From Eubacterium sp. (GTDB lineage Bacteria; Bacillota; Clostridia; Lachnospirales; Lachnospiraceae), in the NCBI GenBank assembly GCA_022764165.1, contig JALERM010000044.1:1-32408 (forward strand): a stretch of 32,408 bases of DNA, read 5' to 3'. The notes under the pieces were generated by a model, which was given only the letters and a program-made list of their open reading frames with translations, was not told the DNA's origin and did no database searches. Shown here piece by piece: positions 6,912 to 14,197 of the stretch. A program made the translations under genes and the position numbers. The first letter of the stretch is position 1; every line of letters starts with the position of its first letter.

Positions 6912-7142
6912 AATATTGCAAGCGAGATACCGGTACAAGCAACAGGTTTTGACGGCAGAGGTACCATTTATGTTCATTCCAGAAAACTGGATGAGACGGT
7001 TTCTTCAACCGAGGTAGATCTGAGAAGTGGCAGCCTTAACAAGACTAAATCAGGGGCTTACAATAAGTATGCTGCATACAATGCCTATTATTACCTGAAA
7101 GCAAGAATTCATAACAAGAAGGAGATATTTATATTAGAATGA
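6912..7142 (+). pseudogene. 5'-truncated remnant of an exported-protein gene
   Basis: An open frame runs through operator D from 6849 to TGA 7140-7142. Its first 20 codons coincide with the operator and -10, so they cannot be translated from that promoter. From about 6912 the reading becomes protein-like (INIASEIPVQATGFDGRGTI and later KSGAYNKYAAYNAYYYLKAR), resembling the beta-rich tail of a small secreted protein. No start with a ribosome site or signal peptide remains. The simplest reading is a deletion that fused a LytTR-controlled promoter to the 3' part of an old effector gene. The last codons overlap the lipoprotein start (ATGA). It could still be a short translated leader. Confidence 0.4.
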
Positions 7143-8269
7143 AAAAAAGTATTGTTATTTTAGGATTTTTATTATGTTTGGGGTGCGTAGGTTGTGGAAA
7201 GGAACCATCCAAAGTAAATAGCACCATTACAGAACAAATTAATGTGGAAGAAAGCAGAGATAAATCTGAGAACAATGATGAAATAAAAAGTAATGTAAAA
7301 GAAAATGAGTTTCCCAAAAGATATAAAGAGGATAGCGATAATGTAAAATTTAATACAGAGATAATTGTATCAGATGAAATAATTGAAAATGGAATGGACA
7401 TCATTTCAGCTACTTTGCAAGAAATTAATTCAGAAGATGCTTATGAGACATTAATGGGAACCATAGAGCTGCAGGATAAGGGAGAGAGTGATACACAGTT
7501 ATGGTATGAAGGAGTAAATAATGAGATTCTAACAATTACCCCGTATTCTCTTGGATATTCAACAAAGTTTTTTTCATATGTGAATAATGCGTTCAGATTA
7601 CAACAGGGATATTCAGATTATAATGCATATAAATATAGTATGGAAGATGAGTTGAGTTTTTCTACTAAGGAGGAAGCATTTGGAATTATAAAAACAGCCC
7701 TTGGAAGCATGGGAATTGATATTGACGATCAGTATAGTTGTTTTTCGTTGGATCATAAAATTATGCAAGAGGAAGAATACGTTACAGACATAGATGGCAA
7801 TGTTGCGACTGAATATTATAAAGACGCTTGGACCGAAGATGATGATTGTTACTATTTCATAATAAATCAAAGTTATAAAGGGATACCAACATATCATGTT
7901 TTTTATGATGCGTTCCCCTTAGCTGCAGATGAGAATGCACCGATTCAGGTTGTCTATAATAAAAATGGAATTCAATTTTTGCAGATAGAAAAAGTGTTTA
8001 AATTTAGTGAAGAAAATGGATTGTACGATTTAAACAGTTTTACTGAAATAGCTAAGGTGATTCAGAATAAATATGGAATGCTTTTAGGAGATTCCACATA
8101 TGAAGTAACCTCAGCGGAATTGTACTATATGGAAAGCAAAGTGTCAGAAAATCAGTATGAAATATTGCCGGTTTGGATTTTTCATACTACGGAAAGCTCA
8201 ACAGGGAAAATATTGCAGGATGTAGTGAATGCTCAGACTGCGGAGGAAATTATATGGGAAGAAAAGTAA
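7139..8269 (+). CDS. Putative lipoprotein of an ABC transporter operon
   Basis: The 376-aa product begins MKKSIVILGFLLCLGCVGCG, a lipoprotein-type signal with candidate lipidated cysteines C16 or C19 (both have Gly before them, but an unusual Cys at -3). An acidic, Ser/Asn/Lys-rich linker follows to about residue 75. The remainder looks like a folded extracytoplasmic domain with many aromatic residues; I do not recognise its family. The start ATG is 14 nt after GGAG, which is long, so translation may rely on coupling with the upstream remnant (ATGA overlap). The next gene begins inside its 3' end. It probably acts at the cell surface with the adjacent ABC-2 permeases, perhaps in self-protection or signalling. 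Confidence 0.8.
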   Translation: MKKSIVILGFLLCLGCVGCGKEPSKVNSTITEQINVEESRDKSENNDEIKSNVKENEFPKRYKEDSDNVKFNTEIIVSDEIIENGMDIISATLQEINSEDAYETLMGTIELQDKGESDTQLWYEGVNNEILTITPYSLGYSTKFFSYVNNAFRLQQGYSDYNAYKYSMEDELSFSTKEEAFGIIKTALGSMGIDIDDQYSCFSLDHKIMQEEEYVTDIDGNVATEYYKDAWTEDDDCYYFIINQSYKGIPTYHVFYDAFPLAADENAPIQVVYNKNGIQFLQIEKVFKFSEENGLYDLNSFTEIAKVIQNKYGMLLGDSTYEVTSAELYYMESKVSENQYEILPVWIFHTTESSTGKILQDVVNAQTAEEIIWEEK

Positions 8270-9054
8270 AAGTATTTAATTACTTAAAAGTTGATTTGAT
8301 CAGAGCAATGTGGTCATGGAAATTTTTAATAGGAATTTTGGGCGTATGTCTTGTTATGTATATTGCTTCTTTAGAAGGAATAGCAAGTGATACTAATGTC
8401 ACCTATGTGGTTTGGTTGATTGTTTACGGAATGCTATTTATGATAAGTTTAGTTTTTTCGGCTTTTCCATTCGCAGGGTGTTTTTGTGAAGATTTTGAAC
8501 AAAAATTCGCATATTCACAAATTGAAAGAGGAAATATGAAAAGTTATGCAATAGCTAAAGTAATAGCGATTATGTTGGTAACATCAATAACGATGATGTT
8601 AGGGATGGTGCTTTATGTAAGCTTGCTTCATATAAAATTACCTTGGTTTAGCGAGGAAGATGCAATCTGCCAAAGCGCCTTAACCTTGGGGGGATTTAGG
8701 GCAATACTGCAAAAAGAATGGTACTATCTTTATTTTGCCTTGTTTGGTTTACAGTACGGAATTTTGGCAGGAATTTTAGCTTTACTTGCAGCGTATGTGT
8801 CATTATATATTACCAACAAATTATTGGTACTGTCAGTCCCGTTTATGAGTTTTTATTTTATTTCATATTATAGCCGTGCACTGTTTGGCGATTTGGAAAA
8901 AATCAATTTAATATATATTTTTAATGCGACCTTTAATATATGGGATAACGATATCTTTTCGTTTGGATATGCAGTGTTGGTAGGATTGATTTTTATGATT
9001 ATACTTGGAAGTTTAATATTTGCTAAGTTGAAAAGGAAAATGAATTATGAGTAA
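8254..9054 (+). CDS. ABC-2 type transporter permease 1
   Basis: The 266-aa membrane protein has about six predicted helices, for instance FLIGILGVCLVMYIASLEG and later FMIILGSLIFAKLK, with short polar ends. I chose ATG 8254, which has GGAGG (8242-8246) 7 nt upstream and overlaps the end of the lipoprotein gene. Starting further upstream would add a stretch that lies wholly inside that gene. It is followed by a second permease overlapping by 8 bp and then the ATPase. The arrangement of two unlike ABC-2 permeases and one ATPase resembles peptide or bacteriocin immunity exporters such as LanEFG-like sets. The exact substrate is unknown. Confidence 0.82.
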   Translation: MGRKVKVFNYLKVDLIRAMWSWKFLIGILGVCLVMYIASLEGIASDTNVTYVVWLIVYGMLFMISLVFSAFPFAGCFCEDFEQKFAYSQIERGNMKSYAIAKVIAIMLVTSITMMLGMVLYVSLLHIKLPWFSEEDAICQSALTLGGFRAILQKEWYYLYFALFGLQYGILAGILALLAAYVSLYITNKLLVLSVPFMSFYFISYYSRALFGDLEKINLIYIFNATFNIWDNDIFSFGYAVLVGLIFMIILGSLIFAKLKRKMNYE

Positions 9055-9913
9055 AATAGGATCCAAATTGAAATTTGCATGGAAATTATTTTTGGCAAAA
9101 CTATTGTCAATGAAAACCTTGACGTTATTGTTGCTTTTAGGGATTCTATATCATATTTTTTTGTCACCGGTAAAAAGCTTTTCTCAATCAGTAAATTATC
9201 CGGTATGCCCATGGATATTTCCATTTTTGATATCGGATATTTATTTTGTGATACTTTTTATGTCAGCAGTAGTTTATTATTTTTCGGACGTTCCATTTAT
9301 GAAAGAATGGACAATGTATCAGGTGATTCGCACTGGTCGTGTGGAATGGGCCTGCGGACAGATTGGTTCCATTATTTTTAGTTCATTTGCATTTATAGTG
9401 ATAGCAATATTTGAAACAGGATTGATGCTGTTGCCCAATATTACATTGAGTGAAGGATGGGGGAAAGTTTTATATACGTTATCAATGACAAATGCAGCTG
9501 GTGAATATCGAATCCCTTTTAGTGTATCATATGATATCATAAATAAATTTGGAACGTTTCAGGCTATGGGAATATCTATATTAATGGGTGGACTTGTGAT
9601 TATGTTTATAGGGTTACTAATGTTTTCTTTAAGTCTTTACATTTCCAGGTTATGGGCAAATATAATAGCCATGTTGTTTGTGATATTGCCAATTGTTGTA
9701 GAAAATATCGGAGATATTGTTCCATGGTTGGTTTATTGTTCTCCTATATCGTGGATGCGCATGTCTGAGATAGATGTGCGATCGGGAATGAGGTGGCAAA
9801 TGCCAACAGCATTAACAAGTAGTATTATACTGCTAATTGCTTGTATAGTATTGTCAGCGACTATTATTTGGAAAATACATGGAGTTGATTTTAAGTTGAT
9901 TAAAGAAGATTAA
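9047..9913 (+). CDS. ABC-2 type transporter permease 2
   Basis: The 288-aa protein has about six membrane helices (LLLLGILYHIFL, FVILFMSAVVYYF, IIFSSFAFIVIAIFE, ILMGGLVIMFIGLLMFSL, IIAMLFVILPIVV, IILLIACIVLSATII). Its ATG lies within the last codons of permease 1, so translation is coupled. AAAAGGAAAA just upstream may serve as ribosome site. With permease 1 it would form the membrane part of an exporter energised by the ATPase encoded 18 bp downstream. The family is not identified further. Confidence 0.82.
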   Translation: MSKIGSKLKFAWKLFLAKLLSMKTLTLLLLLGILYHIFLSPVKSFSQSVNYPVCPWIFPFLISDIYFVILFMSAVVYYFSDVPFMKEWTMYQVIRTGRVEWACGQIGSIIFSSFAFIVIAIFETGLMLLPNITLSEGWGKVLYTLSMTNAAGEYRIPFSVSYDIINKFGTFQAMGISILMGGLVIMFIGLLMFSLSLYISRLWANIIAMLFVILPIVVENIGDIVPWLVYCSPISWMRMSEIDVRSGMRWQMPTALTSSIILLIACIVLSATIIWKIHGVDFKLIKED

Positions 9914-9931
9914 GAGGTATAGGAGGTCTGC

Positions 9932-10570
9932 ATGGACATTATTAAAGTTGAAAATGCTTCTAAAAGTTTTAATAATTATAAAGTATTAGATAATGTTTCT
10001 CTATCTTGTGAAGCAGGCAAAATATATGGGATTGTTGGATATAATGGCTCAGGGAAAACAGTATTGTTTAAATGTATATGTGGATTTTATCATCTTGATG
10101 AGGGGGAAATCTGGATTCGCGGCAAAAAAATGAAAAAGGATATGGACATGCTGACAGAGGCCGGTATCATTATTGAAGAACCTGCTTTTCTAAGAAATCA
10201 CAGTGGCTACCGGAATTTGGATTTTTTGTATAGATTGCGGAATCATAAAAATAAAAAGCACATATATGAAATTATGAACAAAGTCGGATTAGATCCAAGT
10301 TCAAGAAAAAAAGTCTGCAATTATTCATTAGGAATGCGTCAACGGCTTGCAATAGCACAGGCAATTATGGAAGATCAACCTATTTTGATTTTGGATGAAC
10401 CTATGAACGGACTGGATAAAAGAGGCGTTATTGATATGCGTAACTTTTTTGAAGGACTGAAAAAGGAGGGGAAAACAATTCTAATGGCTAGTCATAGCAA
10501 AGAAGATATCGATGTTTTGTGTGATGAAGTTTATGAAATGGATATGGGAAAACTAAGTAAAGTTCGATGA
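9932..10570 (+). CDS. ABC transporter ATP-binding protein
   Basis: The 212-aa ATPase contains Walker A GYNGSGKT (36-43), a signature SLGMRQ in place of LSGGQ (132-137), Walker B ILILDEP (151-157), a D-loop MNGLD and the switch histidine in MASHSKED (H188). The Q-loop position reads IIEEPAF, with Glu instead of Gln, as in many bacitracin/lantibiotic-type exporters. AGGAGG lies 5 nt before the ATG. It is the last intact gene of the operon driven from operator D; a broken gene follows after 15 bp. Length and motifs look functional. Confidence 0.93.
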   Translation: MDIIKVENASKSFNNYKVLDNVSLSCEAGKIYGIVGYNGSGKTVLFKCICGFYHLDEGEIWIRGKKMKKDMDMLTEAGIIIEEPAFLRNHSGYRNLDFLYRLRNHKNKKHIYEIMNKVGLDPSSRKKVCNYSLGMRQRLAIAQAIMEDQPILILDEPMNGLDKRGVIDMRNFFEGLKKEGKTILMASHSKEDIDVLCDEVYEMDMGKLSKVR

Positions 10571-10585
10571 AAAGGAGCTAATACG

Positions 10586-10769
10586 GTGGATGAAAGTCAA
10601 ATCAAAATATACCGTATAAGAAGTTGGATTATCGTATTCATGAAAGCATTGAAAAGGAAGTAAAAAAGAAGAAAAAAACTTTATTAAGGCATCATTGCTA
10701 AGTGTCTGTACGATAATATGCCTTATAAAAATAATATTACCATATATTGCGTCAAACCATCGGTCGTAA
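10586..10769 (+). pseudogene. Frameshifted small membrane-protein gene
   Basis: AGGAG and a GTG start lie in the operon position right after the ATPase. The frame opens with VDESQIKI, then the plausible continuation shifts to PYKKLDYRIHESIEKEVKKK and shifts again to a hydrophobic segment ASLLSVCTIICLIKIILPYI before TAA 10767-10769. At least two frameshifts are needed to join the pieces, so the gene is inactive. The reconstructed product (basic linker plus one membrane helix) is not recognised. It would have been the next gene of the lipoprotein/ABC operon. Confidence 0.5.
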
Positions 10770-10828
10770 AATATATAATAAGTTGGAAGCAGGGTATTAT
10801 ATGGTAGCCCATCACTAAACAGATGGAC

Positions 10829-10869
10829 GGAAGTCCGGCAATTAACCGGGCTTCCAATCCAAATTTTTA
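10829..10869 (+). terminator. Candidate terminator after the ABC transporter operon
   Basis: GGAAGTCCGG and CCGGGCTTCC form a 10-bp stem with one G-U wobble and a 7-nt loop. An A/T tail with TTTTT begins 8 nt later, so termination may be imperfect. It separates the frameshifted gene from the next remnant. Confidence 0.55.
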
Positions 10870-10894
10870 TAGGTAGGTAATAGGAGATGTATGT

Positions 10895-11257
10895 ATGAAA
10901 AAAATAATGGGAACCATTTTGCTTGCATTAAACATACTTTTATGCATAACAGAATTGTAAATATGCAAAAATATAAGCTATACAAATCTTCTTTATAATG
11001 ATAATGCAGCTATCTTGATTAGAGCTGATGAGGGAGAAGAAAAACTTATATCGTTTATAAATGAAAAGATGGCGACGGAACGTATTACCATTTCAAAGTA
11101 TGCCTATGTAGATGATGATAGTTTAGTAATTTATACAAATGATTTTACACTTGGTAATAAGATTGATTTTAACACCGATGTGAAAATTGACGATGAAAGC
11201 TTTATTGCGAATTATGAGGCCGATAGTCAGGGGCAGGTATTGACCCTGTTTCTATGA
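10895..11257 (+). pseudogene. Nonsense-interrupted N-terminal fragment, possibly of a bacteriocin-associated membrane protein
   Basis: A proper ribosome site (AGGAG, 8-nt spacer) precedes MKKIMGTILLALNILLCITEL, a membrane-anchor-like start. TAA (10958-10960) then interrupts the frame, which continues in phase as SYTNLLYNDNAAILIRADEG and ITISKYAYVDDDSLVIYTND until TGA 11255-11257. From memory these segments resemble the N-terminus of DUF1430 / bacteriocin-associated integral membrane proteins of about 650-700 aa. If so, more than 500 residues are missing. The same-phase stop suggests a point mutation; the abrupt end suggests deletion. The family call is tentative, the broken state is clear. 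Confidence 0.5.
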
Positions 11258-11331
11258 CAATCCAGTCTTTCAGCTACAGCTGTAAAATTTATTGCAATGC
11301 TGCCGGAACATATTCTGCCACATGGAGCTAA
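11227..11331 (+). pseudogene. C-terminal fragment of an unknown secreted-type protein
   Basis: In the frame ending at TAA 11329-11331 the sequence reads SMTIQSFSYSCKIYCNAAG followed by TYSATWS. This looks like the end of a small extracellular protein with two cysteines. The frame has no start of its own and begins right where the preceding fragment ends, so a deletion has probably joined pieces of two genes here. Confidence 0.3.
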
Positions 11332-11343
11332 GGAGGTTTATAA

Positions 11344-11490
11344 ATGATTTCTTGGAAAAAGGTAGGAAAAATTCTGTTAATCATTCTGATTGTCACGTTA
11401 CTGTTAGCAGCACTGGAAATATTTTTCTTTTCAGTACATGGAACACTTATAGAAGATATCCAGCAAACACATATTGTACCTATGGACTAA
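11344..11490 (+). CDS. Small single-span membrane protein (48 aa)
   Basis: A strong AAGGAGG (11330-11336) lies 7 nt before this ATG. The product starts MISWKKVGKILL, continues with a hydrophobic helix (IILIVTLLLAALEIFFF, about residues 13-29) and ends in a short tail HGTLIEDIQQTHIVPMD. The charge layout (basic N-terminus) suggests the tail faces outside. It could be a genuine small membrane protein or the truncated start of a longer one, because a transposase fragment on the opposite strand begins at its last bases. Function unknown; bacteriocin immunity peptides can look like this but nothing proves it. Confidence 0.5.
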   Translation: MISWKKVGKILLIILIVTLLLAALEIFFFSVHGTLIEDIQQTHIVPMD

Positions 11491-11759
11491 TCAATCATTT
11501 TATAAATAAATACACCTGTCTTTCTCTGCATATACATGCTTCTGTCAGAGAAAATGAGACAAAACAGGTAACGGAAGATGTCCATCACAGGGATTCCTTT
11601 CATTTTTCCGGCATTGCACTGAAAAAGGAGCTTTCCGACTTGAAATTCCTTCAAAAATTTTGTGGCAGAATCAAAAATCTCATTTCCGTTTTCTGTTTTA
11701 TGTGGTATACTTGACATGGCATAAATCTCCTTGCTGTGTGATTGTTTTTCGTAACTCAA
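11487..11759 (-). mobile_element. Truncated IS4-type transposase gene fragment
   Basis: The minus-strand frame encodes 90 aa starting MSYEKQSHSKEIYAMSS, with KFLKEFQVGKLLFQCNAGK and GIPVMDIFRYLFCLIFSDRS. I recall this as the N-terminus of an IS4-like DDE transposase of about 450 aa common in Lachnospiraceae. The likeness stops after SMYMQRKTG, near 11510, and a short unrelated tail reaches a stop at 11487. All catalytic residues are missing, so it is inactive. The outer end may lie near 11817-11845, where CACACCAAATGGTGTG forms an inverted repeat. Confidence 0.75.
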
Positions 11760-12435
11760 TTATACCACATGCAAGTGATTTATGCCTTATTTTATGTGTT
11801 AAAGTATTGATTTTTCAGGGTTCATCACACCAAATGGTGTGGGAAGTTTGAGTAAATTATTCATCCGCATTAAAAACATGCCGTGACTTTTTGAGAATTT
11901 ATGATGGGACAACAAAGATAAATGCAGAAGGTCTGATTGCCCAAAACATTGAGCAAATCAGACTCGGAAGATCCTTTGCACGCCAGCACAGGTTCAAACT
12001 TCCGAAGAGTTTCTGCTACAGGAATTAGCATCTGTCTCATATATAAACTATATGTCTACTTCAGACAAAATGCAATGATAATCATTGATTTGGTCTTTTG
12101 GTCGACCTCATAAAAAAATGATCCATTTTCCAATCCGTAATAACGTATTTTCTTGTTTTGACTTGTTCTGTTTTTTTATTTCTCCTTCCTTAAGTTAATA
12201 TCCTCAATGAAAATAATAGGTGTTAATAGTTTAAGTTAATGACATTGCGTGTGAACAGTAACAGCCGTGTCCGTTTTAGATAATTTGTCGAACAATTCTT
12301 CTTGAATCCATGAACTTTTCATGATACTATGAATCTACAAATATCTGGAAACGATTCTCATTTCCGGCGTTTCGCCACATTTCCAATATTAAAAAATATC
12401 ATATTGCAGATGTAAATTATTTTATAACATTTTTC
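11760..12435. other. Non-coding stretch with decayed sequence
   Basis: No supported intact gene lies here. It holds the outer part of the IS fragment with the palindrome CACACCAAATGGTGTG (11826-11841), a possible coding remnant at 11852-12028, and a Fur-like palindrome CAATGATAATCATTG (12073-12087). AT-rich sequence without further clear structure follows up to the Rpn promoter. It marks the right border of the AT-rich island. Confidence 0.6.
11852..12028 (+). pseudogene. Possible coding remnant without start
   Basis: An open frame of 58 codons ending TAG 12026-12028 reads protein-like (YDGTTKINAEGLIAQNIEQI, then RLGRSFARQHRFKLPKSF). It begins right after the presumed IS end, has no start codon with a ribosome site, and I cannot assign a family. 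It may be the 3' end of a gene cut by the IS insertion. Confidence 0.25.
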
Positions 12436-12464
12436 TTGACGATTACATATTATTTTACTATAAT
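12436..12464 (+). promoter_or_regulatory. Sigma-A promoter of the Rpn-family gene
   Basis: TTGACG (12436-12441) and TATAAT (12459-12464) are separated by 17 bp. The start codon lies 53 bp downstream of the -10. Confidence 0.85.
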
Positions 12465-12517
12465 AAGGATATAAATGCAAAGAATAAATTTGCGTCTGCG
12501 ATAAAAAGGAGGATTCA

Positions 12518-13492
12518 TTGAAACAGGACGTAAATGAAAAATATTATTTGAATGACAGATACCGTATCGCAGATCTACTGAACGGGTATTTTTTTCAGGG
12601 GAATCAATACATTTCCCCGAAAGATGTAGAAGAAGGGAACCCGCAACTAATTTATCTGCCGGAAGAACAGGCTCTGAAAGTAGTAAAGAACAGGAAGCTG
12701 GTCTTTGAGGAACATGATCTTTTACATAAGATTATACATGGGGCAAATTATTTTGTGTTCAGTGTGGAAGAGCAGAATTATCTGGATCCATCCATGGTGC
12801 TGCGTTCACTGGACTATACAGTGGGACAGTATATGAAGCAGAGACATGAGATACAAAAGATGCATGACGGAAAGAAAGATTTGAAAGCCGATGAGTATGT
12901 CAGTAAATTTTCCCTGGAAGATTTGCTGAAGCCGGTAGCGATTGTGGTCATTTACTTCGGGGATGACGAGTGGTGTGGAGCCCGGACGCTTCATGAATTG
13001 CTGGATTGGACAGACATACCAGATGAATGGAAAAATATGTTTGCAGATTATAGGATGCACCTGATTGAGGTACAGAAGCTTGGGAATCTGGAGTGGTTTC
13101 ACAGTGATTTGAGGCTGCTGTTTGGATTTCTACAGTGTAAGAATGATAAAGAAACAATGACGAGATTTATTGAAGAGAACCAGCAGGAACTGTCGGAATT
13201 ATCAGAAGATATATTTATGGTTATGGCTTCTTTGAGTAAATCTAACCAGTTAAAAGTTTTGGCAATCGAGAGAGAGCATCAGGGGAAAGGAAAAATTAAC
13301 ATGTGTAAAGCAATTGATGATATGCTGGAAGACAGCAGAAATGATGGATTGAGAGAAGGAAGAGAAGAGGGGGAAGAACGAATTAGCAGACTGTTTTATT
13401 GTTTGATATCAGACAATCGTCTGGATGATATGAAACGGGCTACACAGGATAAAGAATTTCAAAATGCCCTGCTGGATGCTTATGCGATTTAG
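12518..13492 (+). CDS. Rpn-family recombination-promoting nuclease / putative transposase-like protein
   Basis: The 324-aa protein resembles the PD-(D/E)XK Rpn/YhgA-like proteins common in Lachnospiraceae: an N-terminal DRYRIADLLNGYFFQGNQYI, a central EEHDLLHKIIHGANYFVFSV and LEDLLKPVAIVVIYFGDDEW, and a charged C-terminal tail with EGREEGEERISRLF. Such proteins are DNA endonucleases linked to RecA-independent recombination or to phage defence; the exact role here is unknown. The start is TTG with AAGGAGG 5 nt upstream, the only good option. It has its own strong promoter and a 12-bp-stem terminator, so it is monocistronic. The canonical N-terminal DxQ nuclease core is not obvious, so catalysis is uncertain. 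Confidence 0.75.
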   Translation: MKQDVNEKYYLNDRYRIADLLNGYFFQGNQYISPKDVEEGNPQLIYLPEEQALKVVKNRKLVFEEHDLLHKIIHGANYFVFSVEEQNYLDPSMVLRSLDYTVGQYMKQRHEIQKMHDGKKDLKADEYVSKFSLEDLLKPVAIVVIYFGDDEWCGARTLHELLDWTDIPDEWKNMFADYRMHLIEVQKLGNLEWFHSDLRLLFGFLQCKNDKETMTRFIEENQQELSELSEDIFMVMASLSKSNQLKVLAIEREHQGKGKINMCKAIDDMLEDSRNDGLREGREEGEERISRLFYCLISDNRLDDMKRATQDKEFQNALLDAYAI

Positions 13493-13504
13493 AATGTGTC
13501 GTGG

Positions 13505-13541
13505 ACAGGTACATGGACACTCTTTATGGCCATGTACCTGT
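13505..13541. terminator. Bidirectional terminator between convergent genes
   Basis: ACAGGTACATGG (13505-13516) and CCATGTACCTGT (13530-13541) form a perfect 12-bp stem with a 13-nt loop. It lies between the Rpn-family gene and the minus-strand DUF2752 gene; no strong T-tract follows on either side. Confidence 0.65.
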
Positions 13542-13548
13542 ATTTCAG

Positions 13549-13971
13549 TCATCCTGCCAGATGAAGGATGCGGCTGATTGCCTGATAAATAGCTCCATTT
13601 ATGGGTTCCCAAATCACGATATCGTTGGGAAACCAGATTAGCCGAATGATATATACGGTGATAAATAATGCCGCTGTGAGCACAAGTGCCCAGCGGTATT
13701 TTTTCAGGTCAATTTTGTATTCAAACAGAATTGCCAGTGCCAGAAACGGTGCCATCCAGAAGAGTGGATGAAAGGCAAAGGCTCCGGCAAAGTTCAGATG
13801 CAGGACGGCCAGCCATGCCCGCGTCATGCCGCATCCGGGGCAGGAAATGCCCAGATAATACTTGATGGGGCAGCCGGTGAACCAGGTGATCAGATAGTAG
13901 GCGATACATACAAGCAGCAGGGATTTCAGATTGGATAAAAAATGCTTCTGGTCTGAGTTGGTGAATTTCAT
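13549..13971 (-). CDS. DUF2752 membrane protein
   Basis: The 140-aa protein has the DUF2752 hallmark GISCPGCGMTRAWLAVLHLN followed by FAFHPLFWMAPFLAL, with about four membrane helices. The family is widespread in Bacteroidetes and Firmicutes and has no settled function; the CPGCGMTRA cysteines suggest redox or metal binding. I chose the ATG at 13969-13971, which has GGAGG 6 nt upstream on the minus strand; the longer reading to 14040 adds an unlikely His-rich leader. A decayed second copy lies at 3171-3329. Confidence 0.88.
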   Translation of the reverse strand: MKFTNSDQKHFLSNLKSLLLVCIAYYLITWFTGCPIKYYLGISCPGCGMTRAWLAVLHLNFAGAFAFHPLFWMAPFLALAILFEYKIDLKKYRWALVLTAALFITVYIIRLIWFPNDIVIWEPINGAIYQAISRILHLAG

Positions 13972-14044
13972 AGGGAACCTCCGATGATGAAAAAATGAAT
14001 GATGTGATGTTAGTATATATGTAGATTGATGTTTTGGCAAGTCC

Positions 14045-14131
14045 TAGGGACGTTGCATCTGTCATGAGGAGCGCCCTTTGTCTATATTGACATGACAAAG
14101 GGCGCTCCTCATGGCAAAAGAAGCGTCCCTA
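14045..14131. repeat. 87-bp hairpin repeat with TAGGGACG termini
   Basis: The element runs from TAGGGACG (14045-14052) to its inverted copy CGTCCCTA (14124-14131). Inside, CATGAGGAGCGCCCTTTGTC (14063-14082) pairs perfectly with the 20 bases at 14094-14113 around an 11-nt loop. Between outer and inner arms the pairing is looser. The form is that of a non-autonomous MITE or REP-like element. A solo left arm occurs at 2387-2422. It sits between the divergent DUF2752 and DUF4234 genes, just upstream of the latter's promoter. Confidence 0.85.
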
Positions 14132-14135
14132 AGTG

Positions 14136-14164
14136 TTGCAGTATGATTCCTACAGTGGTATAAT
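14136..14164 (+). promoter_or_regulatory. Promoter of the DUF4234 gene
   Basis: TTGCAG (14136-14141) and TATAAT (14159-14164) have a 17-bp spacer. The -35 begins 4 bp after the hairpin repeat ends, so the repeat could influence this promoter. Confidence 0.75.
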
Positions 14165-14197
14165 AACCTCATATTTTATTTTGAGGGAGGATTTGTT

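Noticed and set aside
11487-11759. Complete insertion sequence
   Set aside because: Only the first 80 or so transposase codons remain and the inner end is missing, so it is a fragment.
13500-13506. A further GTGGACA half-site of the LytTR operator
   Set aside because: No partner lies 22 bp away, and the bases overlap the terminator stem of the Rpn-family gene.
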